Assembly: GCA_026981855.1 (NCBI GenBank)
Contig: JALSIB010000032.1
Coordinates: forward strand, 1 to 64,000
Source: Methylothermaceae bacterium
GTDB lineage: Bacteria; Pseudomonadota; Gammaproteobacteria; Methylococcales; Methylothermaceae
Length of the DNA: 64,000 bases
Direction: 5' to 3'
Part shown: in pieces, positions 19,470 through 28,571 of the stretch
Numbering within the stretch: position 1 is the stretch's first letter
Layout of the letters: every line of letters begins with the position of its first letter
Notes under the pieces: model-generated
What the model was told of the DNA's origin: nothing
The model's input: the letters and a program-made list of their open reading frames with translations, nothing else
The model's database searches: none
Program-made: the position numbers and the translations under genes

Positions 19470-19762
19470 TTTTTCCTCCAATCTTGAGTTTATTCATTGA
19501 GGGATGCCTTCGAAAGGCGGTTAGGCAATTTCATACGAGGCATATATGATGCCATTTTTCTAGTGCATTGATTTTATTTTAAATTTTTTAATCCATTGTT
19601 TGGGTATACTGAAATGTGTAAATTTTTCTGACAATCTTGGGGCGTTTCTGTATGCGCGCTGCGCGAATGGTGCGGCGCTATGATTTTGATCAAACACCTG
19701 AATCATGAAACACTCATGCGGTCACTGTGTGTGAATGATATAGGGGAGCCTGCGGCGCGGAC

Positions 19763-20527
19763 ATGTTGAACCCCCTTCTTCTCCAGGTTTTGGAGCGTAT
19801 GGCCCTGTTGCCCGGCGGTCCCATTCTGCTCCTTTTCATTGGGATGGCGCTCTGGTGGGCCAAGGGGATCTGGTGGCCGGCGGTGCTGGCCGCATGGCTG
19901 CTTTGGCTGGTTTCCCTTCCGGTGACCACGGAAACCCTGTGGCGGTGGATGGAGATTCCAGAGCCGTTCGATCCGGCCGGCCCGAAGGGCCGGGAGCAGG
20001 CCATCGTGATTCTGGGCACCCATCGCTATTCCCGGGCGCCGGAGTACGGGGGGCGGGACAACATGGCCGGCCTGGGGGTGGAGCGGGTGCGTTACGGGGC
20101 CTGGCTGCAGCAGCGGGTGGGGTTGCCGATTCTGGTCAGTGGCCGGGGTTACCGGGCGCCCGGGGAACGCTCCGAGGCCAGGATCATGCAGGACATTCTG
20201 GAAAACGAATTCGGGGCGCGGGTCGCCTGGATCGAGGAGCGGAGCCACAATACATACGAAAACGCCCTTTACAGCGCCGCCATTCTGAAGCAGGCGGGCA
20301 TCCGGCGTGTTTTACTGGTCACCCACGCCTATCACATGCCACGGGCGCGGGAAGCCTTCGAGCATATGGGACTCGAAGTGACGCCGGCCGCCACGGTCTA
20401 TTTCTGCACCTTCGGCAGCGAATATGCCTTCCTGGACTGGCTGCCGGAGCAGCGCGCGTTCCAGCGCAACCGCCTGTTGATCCACGAGATCGTCGGACGC
20501 TGGTGGTATCGGCTTCGCTATTATTGA
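19763..20527 (+). CDS. DUF218 (YdcF/ElyC-like) membrane protein
   Basis: A 254-residue protein. Two N-terminal transmembrane helices (about residues 12-55) are followed by a cytoplasmic or periplasmic DUF218 domain. Its motifs are AIVILGTHRYS, LPILVSGRGYRAPGERSEA, WIEERSHNTYENALYSA and RVLLVTHAYHMPRAREAFE. Homologues such as ElyC and SanA affect envelope integrity and peptidoglycan or ECA metabolism; the reaction is not settled. The ATG at 19763 begins at the first helix. The preceding 280 bp is AT-rich and probably carries the promoter, but I could not assign hexamers with confidence. Confidence 0.85.
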   Translation: MLNPLLLQVLERMALLPGGPILLLFIGMALWWAKGIWWPAVLAAWLLWLVSLPVTTETLWRWMEIPEPFDPAGPKGREQAIVILGTHRYSRAPEYGGRDNMAGLGVERVRYGAWLQQRVGLPILVSGRGYRAPGERSEARIMQDILENEFGARVAWIEERSHNTYENALYSAAILKQAGIRRVLLVTHAYHMPRAREAFEHMGLEVTPAATVYFCTFGSEYAFLDWLPEQRAFQRNRLLIHEIVGRWWYRLRYY

Positions 20528-20555
20528 GCGGGCGACAGACTGGGGCGCCCCGGGA

Positions 20556-21593
20556 TCAAGGCGCCACGTTCGGGCAGCTGGCGTGGATGCTTTCTATGCC
20601 CTCGATGACTTCTTCGGACAGGGGCATATCGATGCTGTCGATATTCTCGGCCAACTGTTCGAGGCAGGTGGCGCCGATGATGTTGACGCTCAGGAAGGGG
20701 CGGCTGTTGACATAGGCCAGCGCCATCTGGGCGGGGCGCAGCCCGTGTTTTTCCGCCAGCTCGACGTAACGTTGCACCACTGTTTCCACATGCGGGCCGC
20801 TGTAGCGGGCGTAATGGGGGAAGCGGGTCAGACGGGCACCGGCGGGGCGTTTGCCCCCCAGGTATTTCCCGCTCAGGACCCCGAAGGCCAGGGGCGAATA
20901 GGCCAACAACCCCACGTTCTCCCGGTGGCTGATCTCCGCCAGTCCGATTTCGAAGCTGCGGTTGAGCAGGTTGTAGGGGTTCTGGATGCTGAGGATGCGG
21001 GGCCAGCCATGCTCCCGGGCCAGATTCAGATATTGCATCGTGCCCCAGGGTGTTTCATTGGAAACGCCGATCGCCTTGACCTTGCCTTCCTCCACCAGTT
21101 TCGCCAGGGCCTCCAGGGTTTCGGCGATGGGAATGCCGTCGTCTTCGGGCCGGTGCCGGTATCCGAGGCGGCCGAAGTAATTGGTGTGCCGCTGGGGCCA
21201 ATGAACCTGGTAGAGGTCGATGTAATCGGTGCGAAGACGCTTGAGGCTGTCTTCGAGCGCCTGGCGGATATGGGCCGCGTCGAGCCTCGGGCCGCCCCGG
21301 ATATGGGCGATCCAGTCTCCCGGTCCGGCGACCTTGGTGGCCAGAACGATTTTGTCCCGCCTGCCGCTACGGGCCAGCCAGTTGCCGATATAGGTTTCGG
21401 TGCGCCCCTGGGTTTCCGCTTTGGGCGGGATGGGATACATCTCGGCGGTGTCGATGAAATTCACCCCGCGCTCGAATGCCAGGTCCAGTTGGGCATGGCT
21501 CTCCCGCTCGCTGTTCTGTTCCCCGAAAGTCATGGTGCCGAGACAGATGCGGCTGACTTGAATATCGGTCGTTCCCAGTGTCGAATAATCCAT
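20556..21593 (-). CDS. Aldo/keto reductase (Tas-like)
   Basis: A 345-residue NADPH-dependent oxidoreductase. It has the family FIDTAEMYPIPPKAETQGRTE (catalytic Asp/Tyr), KIVLATKVAGP (Lys), DLYQVHWPQR (His) and the C-terminal cofactor loop SRPFLSVNIIGAT. The long loop PPKAETQGRTE after the catalytic tyrosine is typical of the Tas subgroup. The natural substrate is unknown. It is transcribed away from the biosynthetic cluster, 206 bp from the BamE-like lipoprotein gene, and probably does not belong to it. Confidence 0.88.
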   Translation of the reverse strand: MDYSTLGTTDIQVSRICLGTMTFGEQNSERESHAQLDLAFERGVNFIDTAEMYPIPPKAETQGRTETYIGNWLARSGRRDKIVLATKVAGPGDWIAHIRGGPRLDAAHIRQALEDSLKRLRTDYIDLYQVHWPQRHTNYFGRLGYRHRPEDDGIPIAETLEALAKLVEEGKVKAIGVSNETPWGTMQYLNLAREHGWPRILSIQNPYNLLNRSFEIGLAEISHRENVGLLAYSPLAFGVLSGKYLGGKRPAGARLTRFPHYARYSGPHVETVVQRYVELAEKHGLRPAQMALAYVNSRPFLSVNIIGATCLEQLAENIDSIDMPLSEEVIEGIESIHASCPNVAP

Positions 21594-21799
21594 GGCGTGC
21601 GCGTTGGTGTCGTTTTCAAGAAGCCCTCAGTTTAGCCGATGTGATGCTCCGGCTGAACCGGGTCGGGTCGTCGATCTCAACACCTGCCGGTTTGCTTTTT
21701 CGGGGCTTCTTCCGAATCGTGGGGGACCGATTACGGATTCCCCCGCAAATGTGCTAGATTTAGGGCGGATTTACCGCAAGTGGTCAGTTGGAGGGGATC

Positions 21800-22390
21800 A
21801 TGACAGAACGTATTTCCGTTTCCCGCGCGTTGTTTCGTTCGCTTCTGCTCGTTTTGCTGCTGGTTGGCCTGACGGGGTGCCCCAAGGCTTTCAAGGGGGG
21901 GGAATCCAGCCTTCCACCCGGTGTGGAACTGGGGGGGAAGTACTACACCCAATACTCTTTTCAGTATGAAAAGAACCGTCACCGGACCACCAATTACCGC
22001 AAGGGATTCCTGGTGCCGGTCAACACCCCGGTGGAGCTGCTGAGTTGGGGGAGAAAGGGTTTCATGATCCGGGTGCTTCCCAACGGGCCGGATATCGAAA
22101 TCGAGAACGTGCAAAAGCATACCGGGGATACCATTGAACAGGCCTTCCACAAGATGCTGGCGCGCCGGCCGTTGAATCTGAAACAGTTCACCCGCAGGGA
22201 GCGCGGGCTGATCAAGGAAGGCAAGGTGGCGCCGGGGATGTCGAGGAAAGCGGTCATCGCGGCGATCGGCTATCCTCCCATCACCCAGACGCCGACCCTG
22301 GACATGAATGAATGGCGTTACTGGGCCTCGCGCTTCGATACCTTCATCGTGCGTTTCAGCAACGGCAGGGTCAAGCAGATCATCAACTAG
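21800..22390 (+). CDS. BamE/SmpA-like lipoprotein at the head of the cluster operon
   Basis: A 196-residue lipoprotein with the lipobox LVGLTGC near residue 25. The C-terminal SmpA/OmlA-like segment (about 135-196) shows VAPGMSRKAVIAAIGYPP...EWRYWASRFDTFIVRF. It would sit in the outer membrane facing the periplasm. GGAGGGG upstream supports the ATG at 21800. The carrier-protein gene begins only 12 bp after its stop, so it is probably the first gene of the rightward biosynthetic/export operon and may help receive or anchor the product (inference). Confidence 0.7.
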   Translation: MTERISVSRALFRSLLLVLLLVGLTGCPKAFKGGESSLPPGVELGGKYYTQYSFQYEKNRHRTTNYRKGFLVPVNTPVELLSWGRKGFMIRVLPNGPDIEIENVQKHTGDTIEQAFHKMLARRPLNLKQFTRRERGLIKEGKVAPGMSRKAVIAAIGYPPITQTPTLDMNEWRYWASRFDTFIVRFSNGRVKQIIN

Positions 22391-22402
22391 GCGATACCGC
22401 CC

Positions 22403-22678
22403 ATGACGGAGACTCCCTTGAGCGAAATGATTGATGAATTGAAGCTCCTGTTGATCCAGGGGTTGCATTTGGAGGATGTGTCGCCGGAGGACATCGATCC
22501 GGATGCCCCCTTGTTTGGAGAGGGGTTGGGGCTGGACTCGATCGACGCCCTGGAGATCGGGGTGATGCTCGATCGCAAGTATGGTATCAAGCTGGTTTCC
22601 AACGACGAACGGAACAACAAGATTTTCGCCTCGCTCAAGTCCCTGGCCGAGTTCGTGGCCAGCCACAGAAAGGACTGA
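22403..22678 (+). CDS. Acyl carrier protein (aryl-polyene type)
   Basis: A 91-residue carrier protein with the phosphopantetheine site GLDSIDALEIGVML (Ser about 53) and the flanking acidic helix. It resembles the ACPs that open aryl polyene clusters (PLFGEGLGLDSIDALE). It should carry malonyl or growing acyl chains for the KS-CLF protein encoded downstream. The COG4648 gene starts 1 nt after its stop. It differs clearly from the second carrier protein at 35.7-35.9 kb, which has DSLGIMRLI, suggesting separate extender and starter carriers. Confidence 0.9.
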   Translation: MTETPLSEMIDELKLLLIQGLHLEDVSPEDIDPDAPLFGEGLGLDSIDALEIGVMLDRKYGIKLVSNDERNNKIFASLKSLAEFVASHRKD

Positions 22679-22679
22679 C

Positions 22680-23288
22680 ATGGCGGGGTGGTTGCCTGGA
22701 ACCGTATTTGCGGCTCTGTTTCTGGCCTACCCTTTTCTGCTTCGGGGGGGCGAAGGCGGCACGGCCGGAGCTGCTCCCTTCGTCATCGCCCCGGTGTTGA
22801 TATGGCGGGCGGGCAGAGCCCGGGGGGCGATGCGCTGGCTGCTGGCGGGGTTGGGGGGCGCATTGGCCGCCGGCGCCTGGTGGTTGGGCCCGGAGGTTTC
22901 GCGTTGGGTGCCGGCGGTGGCTTTCCTGTTCGTGGCCTGGGGGTTTGGCCGCACTCTGATCCATCCGCCGCCGTTGATCGAACGGATGGTGCGCCTGCAA
23001 TACCGGGATATTCCGGACTATCTCCTCGCTTACCTGCGGCGTCTGACCTGGCTGTGGACCGTGTTTTTCCTGCTGCTGGCCTGTATTTCCGCGGCCCTGG
23101 GCCTGTGGGGAACGGAAACGGGCTGGTTCTGGTTTCATGCCGTCGGCATCTATGGGGCGATGATCGTTTTGCTGATGGGGGAATTTCTCTACCGGCGCCG
23201 GCGTTTCAGCGAGCTGGGGGAGATGCCGCTCCCTCATGAGACCTTTCTCGCCATCGTCCGGGAAGGAAGGCGGCTGTGGGAAGAATAG
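22680..23288 (+). CDS. COG4648-type membrane protein of aryl polyene clusters
   Basis: A 202-residue integral membrane protein with about six hydrophobic helices. The cytoplasmic motif HPPPLIERMVRLQYRDIPDYLLAYLRRLTWLW and the later GEFLYRRRRF are typical of the COG4648 protein conserved in aryl polyene gene clusters. Its role is unknown; an export or assembly function at the inner membrane is assumed from gene association. The ATG at 22680 lies immediately after the ACP stop, and its 3' end overlaps the LolA-like gene by 13 bp. Confidence 0.75.
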   Translation: MAGWLPGTVFAALFLAYPFLLRGGEGGTAGAAPFVIAPVLIWRAGRARGAMRWLLAGLGGALAAGAWWLGPEVSRWVPAVAFLFVAWGFGRTLIHPPPLIERMVRLQYRDIPDYLLAYLRRLTWLWTVFFLLLACISAALGLWGTETGWFWFHAVGIYGAMIVLLMGEFLYRRRRFSELGEMPLPHETFLAIVREGRRLWEE

Positions 23289-23887
23289 TCCTGTGGTGCT
23301 GTCTGCTGGGATGGGGTGCGGCGCTTTGGGCCGCCGATCCCGCCAGCCGGCTGAAACTGTCGGAACCGGTGCAAATGCGCTATCGGGAAACGAGGCGGCT
23401 GGCGCTGCTTTCACAGCCGTGGCAAGGCACCGGCTATCTTTTGGCCGATCCCGCCGGAACCCTGGTCAAGCTTCAATTGTCTCCCCGGCGGGTGATCATG
23501 ATCGCGACGCCCGACCGGTTGCTCTATTACGACGCTTCCACCGGCGAGCGGCATCGCGTTTCACTGCCGGCCCCTCTGCCGCAGGCCGAGGGCATCGTGC
23601 TGCTGCAACATCTGCTTGGGGGGGATCTGGAGCCGGTCCGGCGTGATTACCGGATCGGGTTTCAGGAGGACGGCCGGGGATGGAAGCTGAAGCTCGTTCC
23701 CAAAACCCCCGATTCCGCCGCCTTCAAGGAGGTTTCCCTGAGCGGGGATCTGGAGGGCCGTCGGCAAGCGCTGGAAATGACGGAACGCGATGGTGACACG
23801 ACGATCACCGAAATGACTCTGGACGACCGGGGCGCCGGGTTGGCGTATACCATCGCCCGCCTGCTCCGGGAAGCTGCGGGGGAATGA
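23276..23887 (+). CDS. LolA-like outer-membrane lipoprotein carrier protein
   Basis: A 203-residue exported protein. The signal peptide (MGRIVLWCCLLGWGAALWAA, cleaved before DPASR) precedes a LolA-type half-barrel with YRETRRLALLSQPWQGTGYL, TPDRLLYYD and LLQHLLGGDL. Cluster-associated LolA homologues are proposed to ferry a hydrophobic product across the periplasm. The GTG start at 23276 overlaps the upstream gene. The stop overlaps the MMPL gene ATG. Confidence 0.82.
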   Translation: MGRIVLWCCLLGWGAALWAADPASRLKLSEPVQMRYRETRRLALLSQPWQGTGYLLADPAGTLVKLQLSPRRVIMIATPDRLLYYDASTGERHRVSLPAPLPQAEGIVLLQHLLGGDLEPVRRDYRIGFQEDGRGWKLKLVPKTPDSAAFKEVSLSGDLEGRRQALEMTERDGDTTITEMTLDDRGAGLAYTIARLLREAAGE

Positions 23888-26211
23888 AGCGCCGCCTCGC
23901 TGCCGTGCTCGTGCTGGCGGGAATGCTGGGGGTGTTGGGGTGGCAGTTGCGGCTCGAGACCCGGTTGTCGGTGTTCTTTTTGGGGCACAGCGACACGGCA
24001 GGGCTGTTGGTCGAGCGATTTCAGCGTTCGGTGTTCGCCCGCAGATATCTGCTGGCGATCGAGGCGGAAGCGGAAAAGCGCCGCGATCTGCCGGGGTTTT
24101 CCCGCAGGTTCATCGCCGAAGTGTCCGCTCTGCCGGGCGTGTCCGCCGTCTGGCCGGCCTTCCGGCCGCCCTTTTCGCTGCCCGACCTGATTTCAGGCTA
24201 TGCCCCCTATGGCCCTTTGATCTACAGTCTGGATCCGGCCGGGGAAGCGGCGGATCTCTTCGCCGTGGCTGCGTTGCCCCGGCGGGCCGAGAGGCTGAAA
24301 AAGGCCCTGCTGTCCCCTTTCGGGGATCTGGTGCAAAAGATTGCCCCCCACGACCCGCTGCTGCTCACTCTCCACGCATTCTCCGACTGGCGGGAAAGAT
24401 TCCGGGCGGGGGCGGGCGTGCCCGAGGATTTCTATCCCATCGTCCTCGAAACCGGTGACCAGCCTTTCGATATCGACAGGCAGCGCTCGTTGCAGCAGCG
24501 GTTGAGGCGGGTTTTCTCCCGGCTGGACGGGGAGCATGGTGGCGGCTTCCGGTTGCGGATGACCGGTGTTCCCATTTTCGCCGTTTCCGCCCAGAAACGG
24601 GTCAGGGAGGACGTGAGCCGGGTGACCGTCGCTTCCACCGTGGGCGTCATGGGGGTGTTGTGGCTGCTGTTCCGCTGCTGGAGAACGCTGCCGGTGATCG
24701 CCCTGGTGCTCGGCTTCGCCTGCGCCGCGGGAGGGCTGGCGACCCAATGGGTGTTCGGGAACGTTCACGCCCTGACGCTGGCGCTGGGGGCGACCCTGCT
24801 CGGGGTGTGCGTCGATTATCCCATTCACCTGCTGGCCCATTGCCGGGGAGGAACGCCGCCTGCCCGGATCGCCGGAAGGCTCTGGCCCGTCCTGACCCTG
24901 GGAGCGGTCACCACGGTGGTCGGTTATCTGGCTCTGGCGGCGACCGGCTATCCGGGTTTCCAGCAGACGTCGGTGTTCGCCATGGCCGGTATCGTGGCGG
25001 CTCTGCTGGCCACCTTGTTCGTGGTCCCTTCCTGGGCGGTGGGCGATTCCCCGGGTGCTTCCCTCCCGCAGGGCGGATTCGCCGCCCTGCATGGCTGGCT
25101 GGTGCGGCACAGACGGCCGCTGCTGCTGGCGTGGGGGGCGGTGCTGGCGGGCTCGTCGTTGCTGCTGCCCCGCCTGCAATGGCTGGACGACCTGGAGCGC
25201 CTGGCCGGTATCGACGCCGGCTTGCGGCAGCAGGACAGGACGCTGCGCCAGCGGCTGGGCGGGATCGAGCCGGGGCGGGCGGTTCTGGTGGAGGCCGGCG
25301 ATCTGGAGACGGCCTTGCAACGGGGCGAGGCGGCGACCGCAATTTTGCGGGAACTCAAGAAGCGGGGGGATCTGGACGCCTTTCAACCGATCTATCCGTG
25401 GCTGGTTTCCCGGCGTTTGCAGCATGCCAATTGGGTGAATTATCGCCGTCACCTCACCCCGGCGTTCGCCGCCGCCTGGCGGGAGGCGCTGGCTGGCGCC
25501 GGGCTGGCGGCCGAGGCCCTTTCCCTGCGGATTCCGGATGGCGGGCCGCCGCGCTGGCTCGAACCGGCGCGGGTGCTGGAATCGAAAGTCGTGGAAATAC
25601 TCCCCGGGCAGGTGGATATCGGGGCGGGCCGGGTGCGCCTGGCCCTGTGGCTGGGGCCCCATGACCCGGCGGCGGTTTCCGGCGCCTTGTCCGGTCTCGA
25701 CGGAATCGGCTATTACAGTCAACGGGAGCGGATCAACGCCCTGGCGGTCCGCTACCGCCAGCGGGCCGTTCTCGCCCTGGGCGCCGGCGTGGGCGTGATT
25801 GTGTTGCTGTTGTCGCTCCGTTACCGGTCGCCGCTGGGGGCCCTGAGGGTGCTTCTGCCGGGAATGAGCGGGTTGGTCTTCACCTTCGCCTGTTTTGCCC
25901 TTTTGGATCAGCCGGTCAGCTTTTTCCATCTCATCGCCGCCATGCTGGCCGTTGCAATTTGCGTCGATTACGGTATTTTCTACTTCGAAAGGCGGGCCGG
26001 GGATGCCGGCGATACGTTCCGGGCGATGGGGGCTTCGATGATGACCACGGTGGTGGCGTTCGCAGCCCTCGGACTGGCGGACAACCCGGCGCTGAAAGCG
26101 CTGTCGGTCGCCGTGGCGGGCGGGGTGCTGGTCGGATTCCTGCTTTGCCCGGTGATTCTTCCAGACGGACGGCTGGATCAGAAGCATGCGGGCCGGAACA
26201 TGAAAAGGTGA
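23884..26211 (+). CDS. MMPL/RND-family exporter of the cluster
   Basis: A 775-residue transporter with a signal-anchor helix and two repeats, each holding a large periplasmic loop followed by about five to six helices. Typical segments are VTVASTVGVMGVLWLLFRCW, GATLLGVCVDYPIHLL and, in the second half, AMLAVAICVDYGIFYFE. The paired CVDY motifs hold the proton-relay aspartates. Exporters of this subtype (COG4258) are part of aryl polyene and xanthomonadin clusters and move the lipid-linked product out of the inner membrane. It is translationally coupled to the LolA-like gene. Confidence 0.9.
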   Translation: MKRRLAAVLVLAGMLGVLGWQLRLETRLSVFFLGHSDTAGLLVERFQRSVFARRYLLAIEAEAEKRRDLPGFSRRFIAEVSALPGVSAVWPAFRPPFSLPDLISGYAPYGPLIYSLDPAGEAADLFAVAALPRRAERLKKALLSPFGDLVQKIAPHDPLLLTLHAFSDWRERFRAGAGVPEDFYPIVLETGDQPFDIDRQRSLQQRLRRVFSRLDGEHGGGFRLRMTGVPIFAVSAQKRVREDVSRVTVASTVGVMGVLWLLFRCWRTLPVIALVLGFACAAGGLATQWVFGNVHALTLALGATLLGVCVDYPIHLLAHCRGGTPPARIAGRLWPVLTLGAVTTVVGYLALAATGYPGFQQTSVFAMAGIVAALLATLFVVPSWAVGDSPGASLPQGGFAALHGWLVRHRRPLLLAWGAVLAGSSLLLPRLQWLDDLERLAGIDAGLRQQDRTLRQRLGGIEPGRAVLVEAGDLETALQRGEAATAILRELKKRGDLDAFQPIYPWLVSRRLQHANWVNYRRHLTPAFAAAWREALAGAGLAAEALSLRIPDGGPPRWLEPARVLESKVVEILPGQVDIGAGRVRLALWLGPHDPAAVSGALSGLDGIGYYSQRERINALAVRYRQRAVLALGAGVGVIVLLLSLRYRSPLGALRVLLPGMSGLVFTFACFALLDQPVSFFHLIAAMLAVAICVDYGIFYFERRAGDAGDTFRAMGASMMTTVVAFAALGLADNPALKALSVAVAGGVLVGFLLCPVILPDGRLDQKHAGRNMKR

Positions 26212-26215
26212 AACC

Positions 26216-26605
26216 ATGAGCAAACGAATCCTGTTTCTTTCCCTGGCGCTGGCCGGATGCGCGGGCACGGAGCCTGTGGTGGCGCCCTCTGTCGTCAGCC
26301 ATCAACTGGAAAGCGGAAAGGCGCCGCTGATCATCGACGTGCGCTCGGAATCGGAATATCTCAAGGGCCATATTCCGGGCGCCGTTCATGTGCCCTTCAT
26401 GGATGTCTCCAGCGCGCCGGCGCAGGTGATCGAAGCCTGCAAGCGCGAAACCGTGGTGGTGACCTGCGAGCATGGTCCCCGGGCCGCCTACGCGGCGCCG
26501 AAGCTGCGCGCGCTGGGATGTACCGACGTGCGGCTGCTGGAAGGGCACATGCATCGCTGGCGCAACCAGGGCTACGTCATGACCGCGCCCGGAATGAAGG
26601 ACTGA
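26216..26605 (+). CDS. Rhodanese-domain lipoprotein
   Basis: A 129-residue protein with the lipobox LALAGC (Cys15) and one rhodanese domain. The domain shows LIIDVRSESEYLKGHIPGAVHVPF and the active-site loop CEHGPRA, matching CxxGxR. Rhodaneses carry persulfide sulfur. A lipid-anchored periplasmic form is uncommon. It sits between the exporter and KS genes, with 4 bp and 1 bp gaps, so it is a genuine operon member whose part in the pathway is unknown. Confidence 0.85.
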   Translation: MSKRILFLSLALAGCAGTEPVVAPSVVSHQLESGKAPLIIDVRSESEYLKGHIPGAVHVPFMDVSSAPAQVIEACKRETVVVTCEHGPRAAYAAPKLRALGCTDVRLLEGHMHRWRNQGYVMTAPGMKD

Positions 26606-26606
26606 G

Positions 26607-28571
26607 ATGGCCGAAGGGTTAGCGCCTGTCGCCATCACCGCCTGGCAATGCGTGACTTCCGCGGGATGCGGCGTCGATTCCCTTCGCGCCGCCTTGTCCG
26701 CCAACGTGCCTTGCCTGGCCCCCATCAGGCTGTTTCCGCTTCCTTACGAAACCGTGGTGGGGGAATACGACCGGGAATTTCCCGCCATCGCCCCGCAACT
26801 GTCCGCCTACGCCTGCCGGAATGCCCGCCTGGCCCTGCTGGCGTTGAACACGGGGGACTTCCGGGCCCGGCTGGAGGAAGCCGTCACCCGCCATGGCAGG
26901 GACCGGGTCGCGGTGATACTGGGCACCAGCACTTCCGGAATCTACGATTCCGAAAGGGCCTATACCCATTTTCTCGCCCAGGGGGAAATGCCGCCGGATT
27001 TCGATTTTCTCCACCAGCACGCCATCCAGGCCACGGCCGGTTTTCTGGCCCTGGAGCTGGGACTGAAGGGGCCCGTCTATGCCATCTCCACGGCCTGCTC
27101 GTCGAGCGCCAAGGCGTTGGGTAGCGCCCAGCGCATGCTTCTGGGCGGCGTCTGTGACGCGGCTGTGGTGGCCGGGGTGGACACCTTGTGCCGTTTGACC
27201 CTGCGGGGGTTTCACAGCCTTGAACTGGTCTCCGCCACTCCTTGCAGACCCATGGATGCCGAAAGGGAGGGCATCAGTATCGGCGAGGCGGCCGCCCTGT
27301 TGCTGCTGGAGAAGGCCGCTCCCGGCAACCGCCGCAGCCCCCGTCTGCTGGCCGTGGGGGAATCCTCGGACGCCCATCACATGTCGGCCCCCGAGCCCCA
27401 GGGCAGGGGGGCGGAGGCGGCCATGCGCGCGGCCCTGCGGCTTGCCGGGCTGGATGCCGGCGATGTCGGCTACGTCAGCCTCCATGCCACCGCGACCCGG
27501 CTCAACGATCTGGCCGAGGCCAGGGCCGTGGCGAGGGTGGTCGGCGAAGCGCCGTGCAGCGGCGTCAAGGGAATCTTCGGCCACACCCTGGGCGCATCGG
27601 GCGCCCTGGAAACCATCGTGACCCTGGAGGCGCTGCGCGGCGGCGAGCTTCCCGGCACCTGCGGGTTGCGCCGGCCGGACCCCGAGTGTCCGGTCGAAGT
27701 CTTGCGCAGGCCCGAAACCGCAGACGTCCGCTTCGCCCTCTGCAACGCTTTCGGTTTCGGCGGCAGCAACGCCAGCGTGCTGCTGGCCCGTTCGGGCGCG
27801 GATCTCAAGACCGGCCCCGCCCCAGCCGGCCGCCGGCTTCACGAGGGAGAAACCGTTTCCCTGCGCGGCCACGCGGTCTGCGCGACCGGGCTGGCGTTGC
27901 CGCCGGATTGCACCGTCGAGATCGAGGCTCCGGATTCCGGGCGGCTGCCGGCGGCCATCCGCCGCCGCACCAGCCAGGCGACCCGGCTCGCTCTGTGCGC
28001 GGGGCTTTCCGCCTGCGAGCGGGCCGGGGTCGATCCGGTGGAGATTCCGGCCGTGTTCGCCAGTGTGGGCGGGGAAATGCAGGTCACCGACCAGCTGTGT
28101 ATCGAGTTGGCCAAACCCGATGGCTGGATCTCGCCGACCCGGTTCCACAATTCGGTCCATAACACCGCCGCCGGCTACTGGAGCATCGCCACCGGCTCCA
28201 CCCGGGCCACGACCGCCATGGGGGCCGCCGGTGAGACGGTGGCCATGGCCTGGCTGGAGGCCTGTTGCCGGATGATGACGGAAAACAGCCGGATTCTGCT
28301 GGTCTGTTACGATGAGCGTTGGCCGGCCTATCTGCAGCCCGGCATGGGAACCGTCCCCGTCGCCGTGGCCATGGTGCTGGAAGGGGGCGGCGGAGGCGCC
28401 GGCCCTTCGTGGCGCGATCCGGAGGCCGCCATGCCCGCCGGATTGGCGCGACTGGTCCGCCAGGCCCCGGTGCTCGCCGCGCTGCCGCTGTTGAAACGGT
28501 GGGGGCGGGCGGGAGCCGTCACGGTGACGCCGGGAGAGGAGAGGGGGATGAAACCGGAAGGAGTGGAATGA
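26607..28571 (+). CDS. Fused beta-ketoacyl synthase and chain-length-factor-like protein
   Basis: A 654-residue protein. Residues 1-400 form a complete ketosynthase with the Cys-His-His triad: Cys164 in STACSSS, His293 in LHATATRLND and His326 in GIFGHTLGASG. Residues about 420-654 match the truncated ketoacyl-synthase-like chain-length factor of aryl polyene clusters (Ketoacyl-synt_2), including FHNSVHNTAAGYWSIATG, with no active-site cysteine. In aryl polyene systems these are separate subunits of a heterodimer; here they are one chain. It should condense malonyl-ACP onto a starter. The 3' end overlaps the first flavoprotein gene (ATGA). Confidence 0.88.
   Translation: MAEGLAPVAITAWQCVTSAGCGVDSLRAALSANVPCLAPIRLFPLPYETVVGEYDREFPAIAPQLSAYACRNARLALLALNTGDFRARLEEAVTRHGRDRVAVILGTSTSGIYDSERAYTHFLAQGEMPPDFDFLHQHAIQATAGFLALELGLKGPVYAISTACSSSAKALGSAQRMLLGGVCDAAVVAGVDTLCRLTLRGFHSLELVSATPCRPMDAEREGISIGEAAALLLLEKAAPGNRRSPRLLAVGESSDAHHMSAPEPQGRGAEAAMRAALRLAGLDAGDVGYVSLHATATRLNDLAEARAVARVVGEAPCSGVKGIFGHTLGASGALETIVTLEALRGGELPGTCGLRRPDPECPVEVLRRPETADVRFALCNAFGFGGSNASVLLARSGADLKTGPAPAGRRLHEGETVSLRGHAVCATGLALPPDCTVEIEAPDSGRLPAAIRRRTSQATRLALCAGLSACERAGVDPVEIPAVFASVGGEMQVTDQLCIELAKPDGWISPTRFHNSVHNTAAGYWSIATGSTRATTAMGAAGETVAMAWLEACCRMMTENSRILLVCYDERWPAYLQPGMGTVPVAVAMVLEGGGGGAGPSWRDPEAAMPAGLARLVRQAPVLAALPLLKRWGRAGAVTVTPGEERGMKPEGVE

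Noticed and set aside
19482-19762. Possible small RNA or regulatory element in the 281-bp AT-rich gap
   Set aside because: It contains a TTTGATCAAA palindrome and a TATACT-like hexamer, but I could not assign a convincing promoter, terminator or conserved fold.
24193-26268. A 691-codon open frame on the minus strand
   Set aside because: It lies exactly antisense to the MMPL exporter, which has clear family motifs. The antisense product is rich in Arg, Gln and Pro, as expected of a GC-rich shadow frame.
26619-28160. A 513-codon minus-strand frame across the KS-CLF gene
   Set aside because: Antisense to an intact ketosynthase with full catalytic triad; biased Gln/Gly composition.
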